A stretch of 47,241 bases of DNA from Cycloclasticus sp. symbiont of Poecilosclerida sp. M (GCA_002101225.1 LWTN01000237.1:1-47241), one strand, 5' to 3'. Positions 37,257 through 46,450 are shown, counted from the first letter of the stretch. A program made the numbers and translations. Notes: generated by a model from the letters alone, not told the origin.

Positions 37257-37322
37257 GATGGCCACGCAAAAGGAATGAACGCCCCTCGCGGCAGCAAAAA
37301 CCTAAACCCTTCTACCCCATTA

Positions 37323-38177
37323 CTAATTAACTTTCCGAGCAACAAAACTATGCTGAAAGAAATCTGGCAACGGCGTTAAAGCCCCTGTTTCGTGCCAACC
37401 CTTGTCTTTCGCTACTACTTGAAAGTTCTTAATACGCTTCTCATCGTGAGGGTGTGAACTAAACATTTTCACTGGCTCATCAATATCGCTTTCCTCTTTC
37501 ATCTTTTGAAAGATTCGGAATAACTCCGCGCCGCCATTTAAATGACCATACATGCCTTGTAATGAAACCATCGCTTCTTTATCCGATTGTTGTTCCATAT
37601 CTCGCCCAAACTTTAAGCTCCCCAGTAAACCCGCGCTCCCTAATAGATCCGATCCTGTTCCACCTGTAACCGCTGATGTCAGTATGCTAAAGAAAATGCC
37701 CGCGCTGAGTGACTTGATTGGGTGACGAAGTTTTACGTGAGCAATTTCATGGCCCAATAACGTTACGAGCGTATTTTCATTGGGTAACTTTTCTAGCAAC
37801 CCTCGGAAAACAAAAACATGGCCGCCTAAAGTTGCAAACGCGTTTACCGTGCCGCTATTTATAAAATGCACTGTGATTTTTATATCCTCAGGCAAGTCTT
37901 GCGCTTCGCTGATTTGGTCAACAAGGCCTTGAAGGTAGTGGATTAATTCGGGGGCCCGTTTATCGTCTACATGTTTCTCAACATCGTACATATTAGAAAC
38001 TTTCTTTTCGATACTGAACGGTATTTTATCGACGAGCCAACCGCCTCCAAAGGTAACCACAAATGTGATGCTTAAAATTACTAAAAGGCTTCCAATAAGT
38101 AGAACTAGGAGCTCCTTTAAAGGGTGTTCTTTTGTGGTGTTTATTCCTTCAGGGATCTGAGGGTTTTCATATTTCAT
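37323..38177 (-). CDS. M48 family zinc metalloprotease
   Basis: A 284-residue protein with one N-terminal membrane helix (about residues 24-45) and a periplasmic peptidase domain. The zinc motif HEIAH is at 143-147 and the third ligand lies in DMEQQSDKEAM. NSGTVNAFATLGGHVFVFRG is typical of the M48 BepA/LoiP-like group. It overlaps the start of the adjoining YbjQ-like gene by four bases. A role in envelope protein quality control is likely. Confidence 0.9.
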   Translation of the reverse strand: MKYENPQIPEGINTTKEHPLKELLVLLIGSLLVILSITFVVTFGGGWLVDKIPFSIEKKVSNMYDVEKHVDDKRAPELIHYLQGLVDQISEAQDLPEDIKITVHFINSGTVNAFATLGGHVFVFRGLLEKLPNENTLVTLLGHEIAHVKLRHPIKSLSAGIFFSILTSAVTGGTGSDLLGSAGLLGSLKFGRDMEQQSDKEAMVSLQGMYGHLNGGAELFRIFQKMKEESDIDEPVKMFSSHPHDEKRIKNFQVVAKDKGWHETGALTPLPDFFQHSFVARKVN

Positions 38178-38617
38178 GCTTTTTTCAAAGCAGTCCCATA
38201 GGCATGTACCTCTATTACAGACATTTTTGAGCTGACTTGGCCTGAGATATTGGACGTTTCATACTTTACGTTAAAAATAATGTCAGCGCCCAATTCCTGA
38301 GCCTGCTCTTTCATTCGTAAAATAGCTTCTCGACGCGCCCTATCTAACAATGTCTCATAGGTCCTCAACCTGCCACCAAATAAATTACGAAGGCTTGCTA
38401 CAAAGCCTTTAAAGTAATCACTTGCAATGACGACATTGCCAGACACCAAAATCTGGTCATAATCTCCTTTCACAATTGGAATTCTACTGGCCATGACGGG
38501 CAAGCTATTCAGTATTTTTTCTCGTTCAATAATGCTCTTATAATGCTTTTTTTCTGCACGGCTGCCAAAGAAATAACCCAGTGTGATTAAAACAAGCGTA
38601 ATGATTAACTCATACAT
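38174..38617 (-). CDS. membrane-anchored YbjQ family protein
   Basis: A 147-residue protein with an N-terminal hydrophobic helix followed by a YbjQ (UPF0145) domain: ILVSGNVVIASDYFKGFVAS, NLFGGRLRTYETLLDRAR and ELGADIIFNVKYET. YbjQ domains are pentamer-forming small folds of unknown function. It lies between a second YbjQ protein and the M48 protease. Confidence 0.85.
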   Translation of the reverse strand: MYELIITLVLITLGYFFGSRAEKKHYKSIIEREKILNSLPVMASRIPIVKGDYDQILVSGNVVIASDYFKGFVASLRNLFGGRLRTYETLLDRARREAILRMKEQAQELGADIIFNVKYETSNISGQVSSKMSVIEVHAYGTALKKA

Positions 38618-38632
38618 AGAGCGGCTCCTTAC

Positions 38633-38956
38633 TTAACCTTGCCCATCAAGTATCACGGCCGTTCCATACACATAGATTTCTGCTGCCCCAGCGGCAATAC
38701 TGGATGTTGAAAAGCGTACATTTAATACCGCATTAGCACCAACGGCTCGTGCTTGTGCAAGCATACGCTGCGTTGCCTCTTCACGCGATTCTTGGAGTAA
38801 TTCTGTATACCCTTTCAGCTCACCGCCAAATAAATTTTTCAAGCTGGCCATAATATCTCTACCGGCGTGTTTGGCTCGAACAGAACTGCCTTGTACTAGA
38901 CCTAAGTGTTTTGTGACTTTTTTACCGGTCGTAAATTCGAGATTTGAAATAAACAT
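38633..38956 (-). CDS. YbjQ family protein (UPF0145)
   Basis: A 107-residue soluble protein of the same family: GLVQGSSVRAKHAGRDIMAS, NLFGGELKGYTELLQESREE and AVGANAVLNVRFSTS. It is the first gene of a three-gene minus-strand group with the membrane-bound YbjQ protein and the M48 protease, 15 bases apart. The paired forms suggest a complex made of a soluble and an anchored subunit. Confidence 0.9.
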   Translation of the reverse strand: MFISNLEFTTGKKVTKHLGLVQGSSVRAKHAGRDIMASLKNLFGGELKGYTELLQESREEATQRMLAQARAVGANAVLNVRFSTSSIAAGAAEIYVYGTAVILDGQG

Positions 38957-39061
38957 AATGCATCCTTATAAATTGAGTAACTATTCAAATGTAATGTTAA
39001 CTATAAATAATATTTTTAAACGTTGCATCACTTTCGTGATAACTGTGACTATTTATTGCTT

Positions 39062-39793
39062 TTAACCCATGTCCCCCCACAACACCTGCATGGCCGCAAT
39101 CGCCGCGATAGCCGCCGTTTCATTGCGTACAACCCGTGGGCCAAAACCCAAGGCGGTAAAACCTGCTTGCTGTGCGGTGGCGACTTCTTGCTCTGCAAAT
39201 CCACCTTCTGGCCCAATCAGTACCACCACGCTTTCTTCAGGCTGAGGGTAAGTTTTTAACGTGTCTGCTCTATCAGGCTCAAAGATAATACGGCTAGGCG
39301 GCAAATCGCTTTCTAACCATTGCGCCAAATCGGCGGTTATATTTACTATGGGTGGAACATTACGACCACATTGCTCACACGCGCGATACACAATATTTTG
39401 CCAGTGTTGATGGCGTTGCAGCCGCCTTTCGTCGGTTAACTTTACGACGCAATGTTGAGTTATAACAGGGGTAATAACCGCCACGCCCAACTCTGTTGCT
39501 TTTTGAATAGCGACATCCATGCGCTCGCCACGCGATACGCTAAGGCCTAGCTCTATAGTGAGTGCTGATTCAAGGCTTACATCGTGCCATTCACCTATTT
39601 GCAGGCGCACGGCTTTACGGTGAATCCCCTCAACCGTGGCGGAATATTCGCCACCGTTACCGTTAAATACGGTTAATAGGTAGCCTTTCTTTAGCCTTAA
39701 AACGTTACGTAGATAATGCGCCGCATCCAGCTCTAGGGTAACTAAAGAATTTTCAGCTAAATCGTGGGCGACAAAGAGACGAGATATACGCAT
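39062..39793 (-). CDS. rsmE: 16S rRNA m3U1498 methyltransferase
   Basis: RsmE methylates N3 of U1498 in 16S rRNA using SAM. The SPOUT knot is visible near the C-terminus: VVVLIGPEGGF, then GFGPRVVRNETAAIAA. The N-terminal PUA-like part begins MRISRLFVAHD. ATG 39793 is chosen because GAGG lies eight bases before it; an upstream TTG at 39811 adds six residues. The Shine-Dalgarno lies inside one arm of an 18-bp inverted repeat. The length of 243 residues is normal. Confidence 0.95.
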   Translation of the reverse strand: MRISRLFVAHDLAENSLVTLELDAAHYLRNVLRLKKGYLLTVFNGNGGEYSATVEGIHRKAVRLQIGEWHDVSLESALTIELGLSVSRGERMDVAIQKATELGVAVITPVITQHCVVKLTDERRLQRHQHWQNIVYRACEQCGRNVPPIVNITADLAQWLESDLPPSRIIFEPDRADTLKTYPQPEESVVVLIGPEGGFAEQEVATAQQAGFTALGFGPRVVRNETAAIAAIAAMQVLWGDMG

Positions 39794-39795
39794 AT

Positions 39796-39962
39796 TAAAC
39801 GCCTCTGACAAGCGTTATGAGCGCAGCAAAGACTAGGCACAAAGTGGCGAGAAAGCGGTAGTTCCTCTCATGAGGCCTACTTTTGGTACTAGAGTAAATG
39901 AGCATTTTGAGCCAGTTTGTAACGTCGTATTTGCAAGTGTAATAGCTTGTCAGAGGCGTTTA
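39796..39962. repeat. 167-bp intergenic element with 18-bp perfect terminal inverted repeats
   Basis: TAAACGCCTCTGACAAGC (39796-39813) and its exact reverse complement (39945-39962) bound a 131-base centre that holds a GTAG-CCTC/GAGG-CTAC hairpin. It fills the whole space between rsmE and ycgL and includes the rsmE ribosome binding site. It may be a miniature transposable element or a structured regulatory RNA. No ORF is supported. Confidence 0.6.
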
Positions 39963-39963
39963 C

Positions 39964-40257
39964 TTAGCCGTTGAGAATATCGGGAAGCGTAATATTATCG
40001 ATAGGCTCTTCGGTTCCCTTTGGCATCTGTAGGTGAAAGCCTTGTTCATCCAAATTATTGATAACCGTGACTACGTCCTCTTGCGCCAAAGCGCGGCTTT
40101 CGCTTAGCTCCAAATCAATGACGTGTTCAGGCGTCGGAAACTGAATCATGACATCTTCTGGTACGTCTGAAAATTCATCTTGTTCTTTTATATAAAGATA
40201 CAAGCCATCGCGCTTACTGGTTTTATATACCGCGCAAGATGCTTTTAATGCAGCCAT
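39964..40257 (-). CDS. ycgL: YcgL domain protein
   Basis: The protein has 97 residues when started at MAALKASCAVYK (ATG 40257), which matches the family; the longer frame to 40377 runs back into metF. CAVYKTSKRDGLYLYI, FSDVPEDVMIQF and NNLDEQGFHLQMP fit YcgL (UPF0745). Its function is unknown. It begins three bases after the metF stop, so it is likely co-transcribed with the methyl-cycle genes. Confidence 0.9.
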   Translation of the reverse strand: MAALKASCAVYKTSKRDGLYLYIKEQDEFSDVPEDVMIQFPTPEHVIDLELSESRALAQEDVVTVINNLDEQGFHLQMPKGTEEPIDNITLPDILNG

Positions 40258-40259
40258 CG

Positions 40260-41117
40260 TTATTTTCCCTTTTGCTGTGGCAGGCCCAGTTCTTGCCAGA
40301 CGGCAAGACTCGCTTCCGCTTGGTTCATACTGTAAAAGTGTAGACCAGGACAGCCAGATTCCAATAGGGTATGACAAAGACTGGTTACCACGTCTAGACC
40401 AAACGCTTTAATCGATTCGCGATCATCGCCAAAGCCTTCGAGCCGTTTGCGTATCCAACGAGGAATTTCCGCCCCACACATATCAGAGAAACGCGCTAAC
40501 TGAATATAGTTTGTAATAGGCATAATTCCCGGCACAATCGGAACATTTATCGACAAGTTAGCGCATTCTTCGACAAAACGGAAGTACGCATCTGGGTTGA
40601 AAAAGTATTGCGTGATGGCGCTATTGGCCCCCGCTTCAACCTTACGTTTAAAGTTAAGTAAATCGCTTTCCGCGTTCGTGGCTTGTGGGTGCACCTCGGG
40701 GTAGGCCGCCACTTCGATGTGAAAATGGTCGCCCGTTTCTTCACGAATAAACACCACTAACTCGTTGGCGTAACGAAACTCGCCCACATCTAAAGTGCCC
40801 GATGGGATGTCACCGCGCAGTGCCACAATTCTATCCACGCCTTGGCTTTTATAGTTGCTAAGAATTTCGCGGATGTTTTCTTTGGTGGAACCAATACACG
40901 ATAGATGCGGCGCAGCTGAAAAACCTTGCTGTTTAATATCAACGACCGTATCAATTGTGCCTTGTTGGGTGCTACCGCCTGCGCCAAACGTCACGGAGAA
41001 ATACGCTGGGTGGAGTTGCCCCAGCGTTTTACTCACGTTTAGCAGTTTTACCCGACCTTCTTCTGTTTTAGGTGGGAAAAACTCAAAACTAAATTGCTGT
41101 TTTGTTTCTTCCTTCAT
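40260..41117 (-). CDS. metF: methylenetetrahydrofolate reductase
   Basis: MetF reduces 5,10-methylene-THF to 5-methyl-THF for methionine synthesis. The FAD barrel shows FSFEFFPPKTEEGR at the start, LRGDIPSG near residue 100, and SAITQYFFNPDAYF near residue 180. ATG 41117 is preferred over TTG 41123. The product is 285 residues, as expected. It starts two bases after ahcY ends. Confidence 0.96.
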   Translation of the reverse strand: MKEETKQQFSFEFFPPKTEEGRVKLLNVSKTLGQLHPAYFSVTFGAGGSTQQGTIDTVVDIKQQGFSAAPHLSCIGSTKENIREILSNYKSQGVDRIVALRGDIPSGTLDVGEFRYANELVVFIREETGDHFHIEVAAYPEVHPQATNAESDLLNFKRKVEAGANSAITQYFFNPDAYFRFVEECANLSINVPIVPGIMPITNYIQLARFSDMCGAEIPRWIRKRLEGFGDDRESIKAFGLDVVTSLCHTLLESGCPGLHFYSMNQAEASLAVWQELGLPQQKGK

Positions 41118-41119
41118 TA

Positions 41120-42523
41120 TCAATAACGGTAGTGGTGCGGTTTATAGGGCCCATCTACAGGCACATTAATATAGTCGGCTTGTTCCTGCGACAGCTCGGT
41201 TAAATTTACGCCTATTTTCTCTAGGTGCAAACGGGCTACTTTTTCATCCAACGTTTTAGGCAGTACGTACACTTCATTTTTATAGGCGTCGCCATTATTA
41301 AAGAATTCCATTTGTGCCATCACTTGGTTGGTAAACGAAGCGGACATAACAAAACTTGGGTGCCCCGTAGCGCAGCCTAAGTTCACCAAACGACCCTTCG
41401 CTAACAAGGTAATACGCTTACCGTCTGGGAAGATGATGTGGTCCACTTGTGGCTTCACTTCTTCCCACTCGTATTTTTCGAGCGATGCAATGTCAATTTC
41501 TGAGTCAAAGTGACCGATGTTACACACAATCGCTTCGTTCTTCATTGCCAGCATATGGTCGTGATTAATCACGCCTAAGTTACCGGTCGTGGTGACGAAA
41601 ATATCACCTTGATCAGCCACGTCATCCATACGTACGACGCGATAGCCTTCCATCGCCGCTTGTAGCGCACAAATAGGATCAATTTCTGTGACCCATACGC
41701 TCGCGCCCATGCCTTTAAAGGCCTGTGCGCAACCTTTACCCACGTCACCGTAGCCAATGACTACGGCTATTTTGCCGGCAATCATGACGTCTGTAGCGCG
41801 TTTAATGCCGTCTAATAGCGATTCACGACAACCATACAAATTATCGAATTTACTTTTGGTAACAGAATCATTCACGTTCATCGCTGGGAATAATAATTCA
41901 CCCGCTTTTTGCATTTGGTACAAACGATGTACACCCGTAGTGGTTTCTTCCGTCACGCCTTTCACGCTGGCCGCCATCTCTTGCCATCTAGTTGGTGAAA
42001 CAGGTAAATTGCGACGTAATACTTCAAGTATCGCTACCCACTCTTCGTTATCGCCTGCTTTAGCGTCGGGTACGGCGCCTGATTTTTCAAATTCAACGCC
42101 TTTATGTAGCAACAACGTCGCGTCGCCGCCATCGTCCAAAATCATATTGGCTTCTTGCCCTTCTGGCCAAGTCATCATTTTCTCGGTGCACCACCAGTAT
42201 TCTTCGATAGTTTCGCCCTTCCAAGCGAATACGGGTACGTTTAAATCTGCAATTGCCGCTGCTGCGTGGTCTTGTGTTGAATAAATATTGCACGAACACC
42301 AGCGAACCTCCGCGCCTAAAGCGACAAGCGTTTTAATCAGCACCGCAGTTTGAATCGTCATGTGCAAACTACCTGCCACACGCGCACCTTTTAATGGTTT
42401 GCTTTTGCCAAACTCTTCTTGCAACGCCATAAGTCCTGGCATTTCACTTTCGGCTATGGCTATTTCTTTATGTCCCCACGCGGTCAATGAAATATCGGCT
42501 ACTTTATAATCTGTAAAACTCAT
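41120..42523 (-). CDS. ahcY: S-adenosylhomocysteine hydrolase
   Basis: AhcY splits SAH into homocysteine and adenosine, removing the product inhibitor of methyltransferases. The 467-residue protein has the NAD site [18 protein letters not shown] (near residue 225) and the ends [14 protein letters not shown] and [11 protein letters not shown]. It lies between metK and metF, and the group is preceded by an SAH riboswitch. The presence of AhcY (rather than the MTA/SAH nucleosidase route alone) fits the riboswitch. Confidence 0.97.
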   Translation of the reverse strand: MSFTDYKVADISLTAWGHKEIAIAESEMPGLMALQEEFGKSKPLKGARVAGSLHMTIQTAVLIKTLVALGAEVRWCSCNIYSTQDHAAAAIADLNVPVFAWKGETIEEYWWCTEKMMTWPEGQEANMILDDGGDATLLLHKGVEFEKSGAVPDAKAGDNEEWVAILEVLRRNLPVSPTRWQEMAASVKGVTEETTTGVHRLYQMQKAGELLFPAMNVNDSVTKSKFDNLYGCRESLLDGIKRATDVMIAGKIAVVIGYGDVGKGCAQAFKGMGASVWVTEIDPICALQAAMEGYRVVRMDDVADQGDIFVTTTGNLGVINHDHMLAMKNEAIVCNIGHFDSEIDIASLEKYEWEEVKPQVDHIIFPDGKRITLLAKGRLVNLGCATGHPSFVMSASFTNQVMAQMEFFNNGDAYKNEVYVLPKTLDEKVARLHLEKIGVNLTELSQEQADYINVPVDGPYKPHHYRY

Positions 42524-42539
42524 TTCTGAATCTCCTAAA

Positions 42540-43706
42540 TTAAATACCAGCGGCGCTACGTAACGCCTCTGCTTTGTCTGTTCGTTCCCACGTAAAATCT
42601 GTCAACTCACGACCAAAGTGCCCATAGGCCGCCGTTTGTTGGTAGATTGGGCGCAGCAAATCAAGCTCTGCAATTAAGGCTTTGGGCCTTAAATCAAAGT
42701 GTTCATTGATAAGTACTTCGATTTTGTCGTTATCCACAACGCCTGTACCAAAGGTTTCGACCGAAATGGACGTCGGTTTCGCAACGCCAATAGCGTACGA
42801 CACCTGAATTTCACAACGCTTCGCTAAACCGGCTGATACAATGTTTTTAGCGACATATCGGCACATATAAGCAGCCGATCGATCTACTTTGCTCGGGTCC
42901 TTACCCGAAAATGCACCGCCACCGTGACGCGCCATACCGCCGTAGGTATCTACAATAATCTTACGGCCTGTTAAGCCACAATCGCCTACTGGGCCACCAA
43001 TAATAAATTGCCCGGTTGGGTTAATATGAATATTCTCCGACAAACACGTGTCAAACCAAGCCGCAGGCAATACCGGTTTGATAATCTCTTCGATTACCGC
43101 CTCTCTTAGCGTTGCCTCATTAATATCGGGTGAATGTTGCGTTGATAAAACCACCGCTTCAATCGCGACAGGCTTATCATTTTCATAACGCATGGTTAAT
43201 TGGCTTTTAGCATCGGGGCGCAACCAAGGCAGGGTGCCATTTTTACGCAACTTCGCTTGCCTCTCAACCAAGAGGTGTGAATAAGTGATCGGTGCAGGCA
43301 TCAGCACGTCCGTTTCATCACAGGCATAACCAAACATCAAACCTTGGTCGCCCGCACCTTGTTCGTGATCTGCCGAATCATCAACGCCCATAGCAATATC
43401 GTGTGACTGCTTGCCAATGGCATTCAGTACCGCACAGCTTTGCCAGTCAAAGCCGATTTCCGGCTTGTCGTAACCAATCCCTTTAACCACGTTACGCACG
43501 AGCTCATCGGTATCAACCCACGCATTGGTGGTCACCTCACCGGCCAAAATAACCATGCCCGTTTTGACCATGGTTTCAACCGCGACTCTGGATGCTGCAT
43601 CTTGTTTCAATAACGCATCTAGCATCGCGTCAGAAATTTGATCCGCTACTTTATCTGGGTGCCCTTCTGACACCGATTCAGACGTAAAAATAAAATTACT
43701 GCTCAT
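42540..43706 (-). CDS. metK: S-adenosylmethionine synthetase
   Basis: MetK makes SAM from methionine and ATP. The 388-residue protein has [15 protein letters not shown] (near residue 12), [16 protein letters not shown] (near 117) and [16 protein letters not shown] (near 262). It is the first gene of the metK-ahcY-metF-ycgL group. The start is 82 bases after the proposed riboswitch expression hairpin. Confidence 0.97.
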   Translation of the reverse strand: MSSNFIFTSESVSEGHPDKVADQISDAMLDALLKQDAASRVAVETMVKTGMVILAGEVTTNAWVDTDELVRNVVKGIGYDKPEIGFDWQSCAVLNAIGKQSHDIAMGVDDSADHEQGAGDQGLMFGYACDETDVLMPAPITYSHLLVERQAKLRKNGTLPWLRPDAKSQLTMRYENDKPVAIEAVVLSTQHSPDINEATLREAVIEEIIKPVLPAAWFDTCLSENIHINPTGQFIIGGPVGDCGLTGRKIIVDTYGGMARHGGGAFSGKDPSKVDRSAAYMCRYVAKNIVSAGLAKRCEIQVSYAIGVAKPTSISVETFGTGVVDNDKIEVLINEHFDLRPKALIAELDLLRPIYQQTAAYGHFGRELTDFTWERTDKAEALRSAAGI

Positions 43707-43787
43707 AATAAACCCGCCTCATTATCTAAATAGGCACCAAAGAATGAGCGTTGTGTCGTTAACCCAAGCAGGGAAAAGTGATTACAA

Positions 43788-43822
43788 CGTTCATTATTTC
43801 AGTTTTCTGTTAATAATGAACG
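43788..43822 (-). promoter_or_regulatory. hairpin that competes with the SAH riboswitch (expression platform)
   Basis: On the minus strand, CGUUCAUUAUU (43822-43812) pairs perfectly over 11 bp with AAUAAUGAACG (43798-43788), with a 13-base loop. Five bases of it (43818-43822) are also the 3' strand of the riboswitch pseudoknot stem. Both cannot form together. There is no clean T run after it, so control may be by Rho or by other means. Confidence 0.6.
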
Positions 43823-43885
43823 CCGTTGAAATTTAAACCTTGAATAAGCCTAGCAGGGGATCCCTGTCGCAGCGTTCCTTACCCA
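43816..43885 (-). ncRNA. S-adenosylhomocysteine (SAH) riboswitch
   Basis: The minus-strand RNA shows the SAH riboswitch core: GGAACGCUGCGAC, a CAGGG-AUC-CCCUG hairpin (P2), CUAGGCUUA, a spacer, then CAACGGCGUUCA. P1 pairs GGUAAG with CUUAUU (two G-U pairs), and the pseudoknot stem pairs GAACGC (43877-43872) with GCGUUC (43823-43818). The arrangement follows the known Ralstonia and Pseudomonas examples. It lies upstream of metK-ahcY-metF; SAH binding is expected to turn the genes on. Confidence 0.88.
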
Positions 43886-43897
43886 AGTGGATGGAGC

Positions 43898-43925
43898 ATT
43901 CTAGAGCATACGCCAAAAAAATCAA
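43898..43925 (-). promoter_or_regulatory. promoter for the riboswitch-metK transcript
   Basis: On the minus strand TTGATT (43925-43920) and TAGAAT (43903-43898) are 16 bases apart. Transcription would begin near 43891, just ahead of the riboswitch 5' end. Each hexamer matches the consensus at four or five positions. Confidence 0.5.
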
Positions 43926-44007
43926 GGGCCTAGGTAGGGTAGGCTCCCGTTTATTAGTGTTTACCCCTCTTTGGGTTAACGCTTTGAAACGATCACCATA
44001 AATTTAA

Positions 44008-44301
44008 TCAAGCGCTGATTTCGGCCAAATATTTAAACACCGGCGGCGCCGTTAGTAATGCACCCAGCTTTTCCAAATCACCCCGTTCACCACGCCATGC
44101 GAGATAAGCCTCATGCTCCGCACGTGTATCCCATTTCTCTAATAACACGATGTTGAGCGGGTTATCTTCATTGCTGGTGACAAGAACATACTGGCAGCCT
44201 TTATACGCACGTGTATCTGGCAAAATGGCCTCCATCATACTGATTAATCCAGCACGGTTTTCCTCGCTAACCTGTAAATCCAACGTTACATCTATAGACA
44301 T
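44008..44301 (-). CDS. ABM-domain quinol monooxygenase-like protein
   Basis: A 97-residue ferredoxin-like fold of the ABM family: DLQVSEENRAGLISMMEAIL, YKGCQYVLVTSNEDNP, and LEKWDTRAEHEAYLAWR. Members are cofactor-free oxygenases or heme-degrading enzymes that act as dimers; the substrate is not evident. It is divergent from the alpha/beta hydrolase gene across a 236-base gap. Confidence 0.85.
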   Translation of the reverse strand: MSIDVTLDLQVSEENRAGLISMMEAILPDTRAYKGCQYVLVTSNEDNPLNIVLLEKWDTRAEHEAYLAWRGERGDLEKLGALLTAPPVFKYLAEISA

Positions 44302-44322
44302 AATTACCTCCTCATTTAGCTC

Positions 44323-44457
44323 GTGCTAACACCCTATCATAGATTATGATTCACATGACATGATGAGGCTGGTTAGCGACACAAAACACACCCAAGGAAT
44401 CACATATTGAACCGTGTTAGCATGAATTTTTAAATACAATAAAGACTCGGTTAGCAC
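44323..44457. promoter_or_regulatory. cluster of four GTTAGC-type half sites between divergent genes
   Basis: Copies are GTGCTAACAC (44323-44332), GGTTAGCG (44371-44378), GTGTTAGCA (44414-44422) and GGTTAGCAC (44449-44457). The first is the reverse complement of the third over nine bases. They lie in the gap between the ABM and hydrolase genes and could bind a shared regulator. The gap holds no gene. Confidence 0.35.
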
Positions 44458-44537
44458 ATAGTTGTGCTGTAATTAAAACAACCTCAATCCTATTAAGTGC
44501 CATCCCCAAAAACTAATCGTCCGAGAGTATCTACACA

Positions 44538-45314
44538 ATGCAAGAAGACTATATCCAAGCCGCTAACCGGCGCATCCGCTCCGTACTTATAGGAAAGATA
44601 GACGCTAATAAACCCACACTCGTCTTTCTCCATGGCGGCATAGACTGCATCGAAATGTGGCGCGATTTTCCGCAACAAGTGCATGAAGAAACACAACTTC
44701 CCGTGATTGTCTACGAACGTTGGGGACACGGGAAATCTGAGCCTTTATCTGGCTTTCGCAAATACGATACCCGACCTGTAGAAGCTGACGAACCCCTCGC
44801 CGACTTATTTAAACACTATGGTCTAGACAACGTAATTCTGGTCGGGCATAGCTATGGCGCCGTTGTCTCATTGATAGCTGCAAGCCACCACGCTGCTACG
44901 ATTCGCGGTGTTGTCTCTATCGTTCCACAAATGGTAATACACCCCCTCTGCCTCGCTGGGGTGGATGATGCAAAAGAAAGTTTTGAAAACGGTAACTTGC
45001 GCGTAAAGCTCGTTAAATTCCATGGCGAAAGTGTTGATACCTTGTTTTATGACTGGATTAATCGCGTTAATGATGCCGATTACCAAGCGAGGGATTGTGC
45101 CGACTATCTAAGTCAAATAGCGTGTCCTGTTTTGCAAATTTACGGCAAAGATGATGTGTACGGATATTTGCCAAACTTAGGGCTTTCAAAAAAGCTTATT
45201 ACTAGCGACTTATCCATCCTAGAAATACCCGGCGCGGGGCACTATGTGCATTTGGAAGCCACCGACGACGTTATAGATGCCATTAAGAAATTTATAACTC
45301 ATGTTGATGCTTAA
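44538..45314 (+). CDS. alpha/beta hydrolase
   Basis: A 258-residue soluble protein. It has the oxyanion region LVFLHGGIDCIEMW, the nucleophile elbow VGHSYGAV (Ser near residue 109), an acidic residue in QIYGKDDVYGY and the catalytic His in GAGHYVHLE. The fold and triad are complete. No cue identifies the ester or other bond it cleaves. It may share control with the divergent ABM gene. Confidence 0.88.
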   Translation: MQEDYIQAANRRIRSVLIGKIDANKPTLVFLHGGIDCIEMWRDFPQQVHEETQLPVIVYERWGHGKSEPLSGFRKYDTRPVEADEPLADLFKHYGLDNVILVGHSYGAVVSLIAASHHAATIRGVVSIVPQMVIHPLCLAGVDDAKESFENGNLRVKLVKFHGESVDTLFYDWINRVNDADYQARDCADYLSQIACPVLQIYGKDDVYGYLPNLGLSKKLITSDLSILEIPGAGHYVHLEATDDVIDAIKKFITHVDA

Positions 45315-45360
45315 CATTCGCTAATCTGCGCTAAAGACTAATCTTTAACCCACAAATAAG

Positions 45361-46449
45361 ATGCCAACCCAGCAGCGAAAAATTATCCATGTCGACATGG
45401 ATGCTTTTTTTGCATCGGTGGAGCAGCGCGACAACCCTGAATTAAGAAACAAGCCCGTTATCGTTGGCGGCCAGCCCGATAGCCGCGGCGTTGTCGCCGC
45501 CTGCAGTTACGAAGCGCGACAATTTGGCATTCATTCTGCCATGCCCTGTTCACGCGCGTACAGGCTGTGTCCGCAAGCTGTTTTCGTGAAGCCTCGCTTC
45601 GATGCCTACAAAGCGGTATCAAAGAAAATTCAGGAAATTTTCTGGCGCTACGCATCCGATGTAGAGCCTTTATCACTAGACGAAGCCTATTTGGACGTTA
45701 GCCAAAACACGCAGTTTGAAAGTTCAGCCACACGCATGGCCCAAGCCATTAAACACGATATTAAAACTGAAACAAAACTGATTGCCTCGGCTGGGGTTTC
45801 CTACAATAAGTTTCTAGCAAAGGTCGCCTCTGATATGGATAAGCCCGATGGGCTGTACGTGATTACACCTGAGCAAGGCGCTGATTTTGTTGCCGCATTG
45901 GACATTGGCAAATTTTACGGTGTAGGCCCCGTCACCGAGAAAAAAATGCACGCATTAGGCATTAAGGTTGGGGCTGATTTGCGGCAAAAAAGTCAACTTG
46001 AATTGGCCACACACTTTGGCAAAGCGGCCGACTACTTCTACCACATTGCCCGTGGCGTAGATCACCGGCCTGTTAGTAGCTCTCGCATCCGTAAGTCACT
46101 AGGCAAAGAGACCACTTTCACAACGGACATCACCAATACGGCCAAGTTGACCGCTCAACTTAACGCCTTAGCCGAGGCGGTGTTTGCAAACTTGCAAACA
46201 AACGACCTTATCGCCAAAACCATTACCCTAAAAATAAAATATTCTGACTTCCAGACCGTCACCCGCGCCTATACCAGCCCGACCAACATAACCAAGCTCT
46301 CGCAGATATATGCGCTTATTCCTGAACTCTTATTACGCACAAACGCAGGACAACAAGGGGTTCGCCTAGTAGGTATTAGTGCCAGTAATTTTGCACAAAA
46401 AAAAGCCCTTAAAAAAGGACTTCAATTTGATGTGCCATTTGGCTCTTAA
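45361..46449 (+). CDS. dinB: DNA polymerase IV
   Basis: A Y-family translesion polymerase of 362 residues. HVDMDAFFASVEQRD near residue 10 and SLDEAYLDVS near residue 101 supply the catalytic acids; helix-hairpin-helix (DIGKFYGVGPVTEKKMHALG, residues 181-200) and little-finger domains follow. The beta-clamp binding tail is short (LQFDVPF). It is a single gene, and its stop is one base from the end of the pseudogene on the other strand. No LexA box was recognised in the 46 bases before it. Confidence 0.95.
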   Translation: MPTQQRKIIHVDMDAFFASVEQRDNPELRNKPVIVGGQPDSRGVVAACSYEARQFGIHSAMPCSRAYRLCPQAVFVKPRFDAYKAVSKKIQEIFWRYASDVEPLSLDEAYLDVSQNTQFESSATRMAQAIKHDIKTETKLIASAGVSYNKFLAKVASDMDKPDGLYVITPEQGADFVAALDIGKFYGVGPVTEKKMHALGIKVGADLRQKSQLELATHFGKAADYFYHIARGVDHRPVSSSRIRKSLGKETTFTTDITNTAKLTAQLNALAEAVFANLQTNDLIAKTITLKIKYSDFQTVTRAYTSPTNITKLSQIYALIPELLLRTNAGQQGVRLVGISASNFAQKKALKKGLQFDVPFGS

Positions 46450-46450
46450 A

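Noticed and set aside
37106..37345. 79-codon open frame on the minus strand across the palindromic repeats
   Set aside because: It is encoded almost wholly by inverted repeats B and C, has no recognisable domain, and overlaps the end of the M48 gene; it reads like a spurious ORF of a repeat family.
43759..43979. TTAACCCAA/TTGGGTTAA pair flanking the metK leader
   Set aside because: A 9-bp inverted pair over 220 bases can occur by chance, and it has no clear relation to the promoter or riboswitch.
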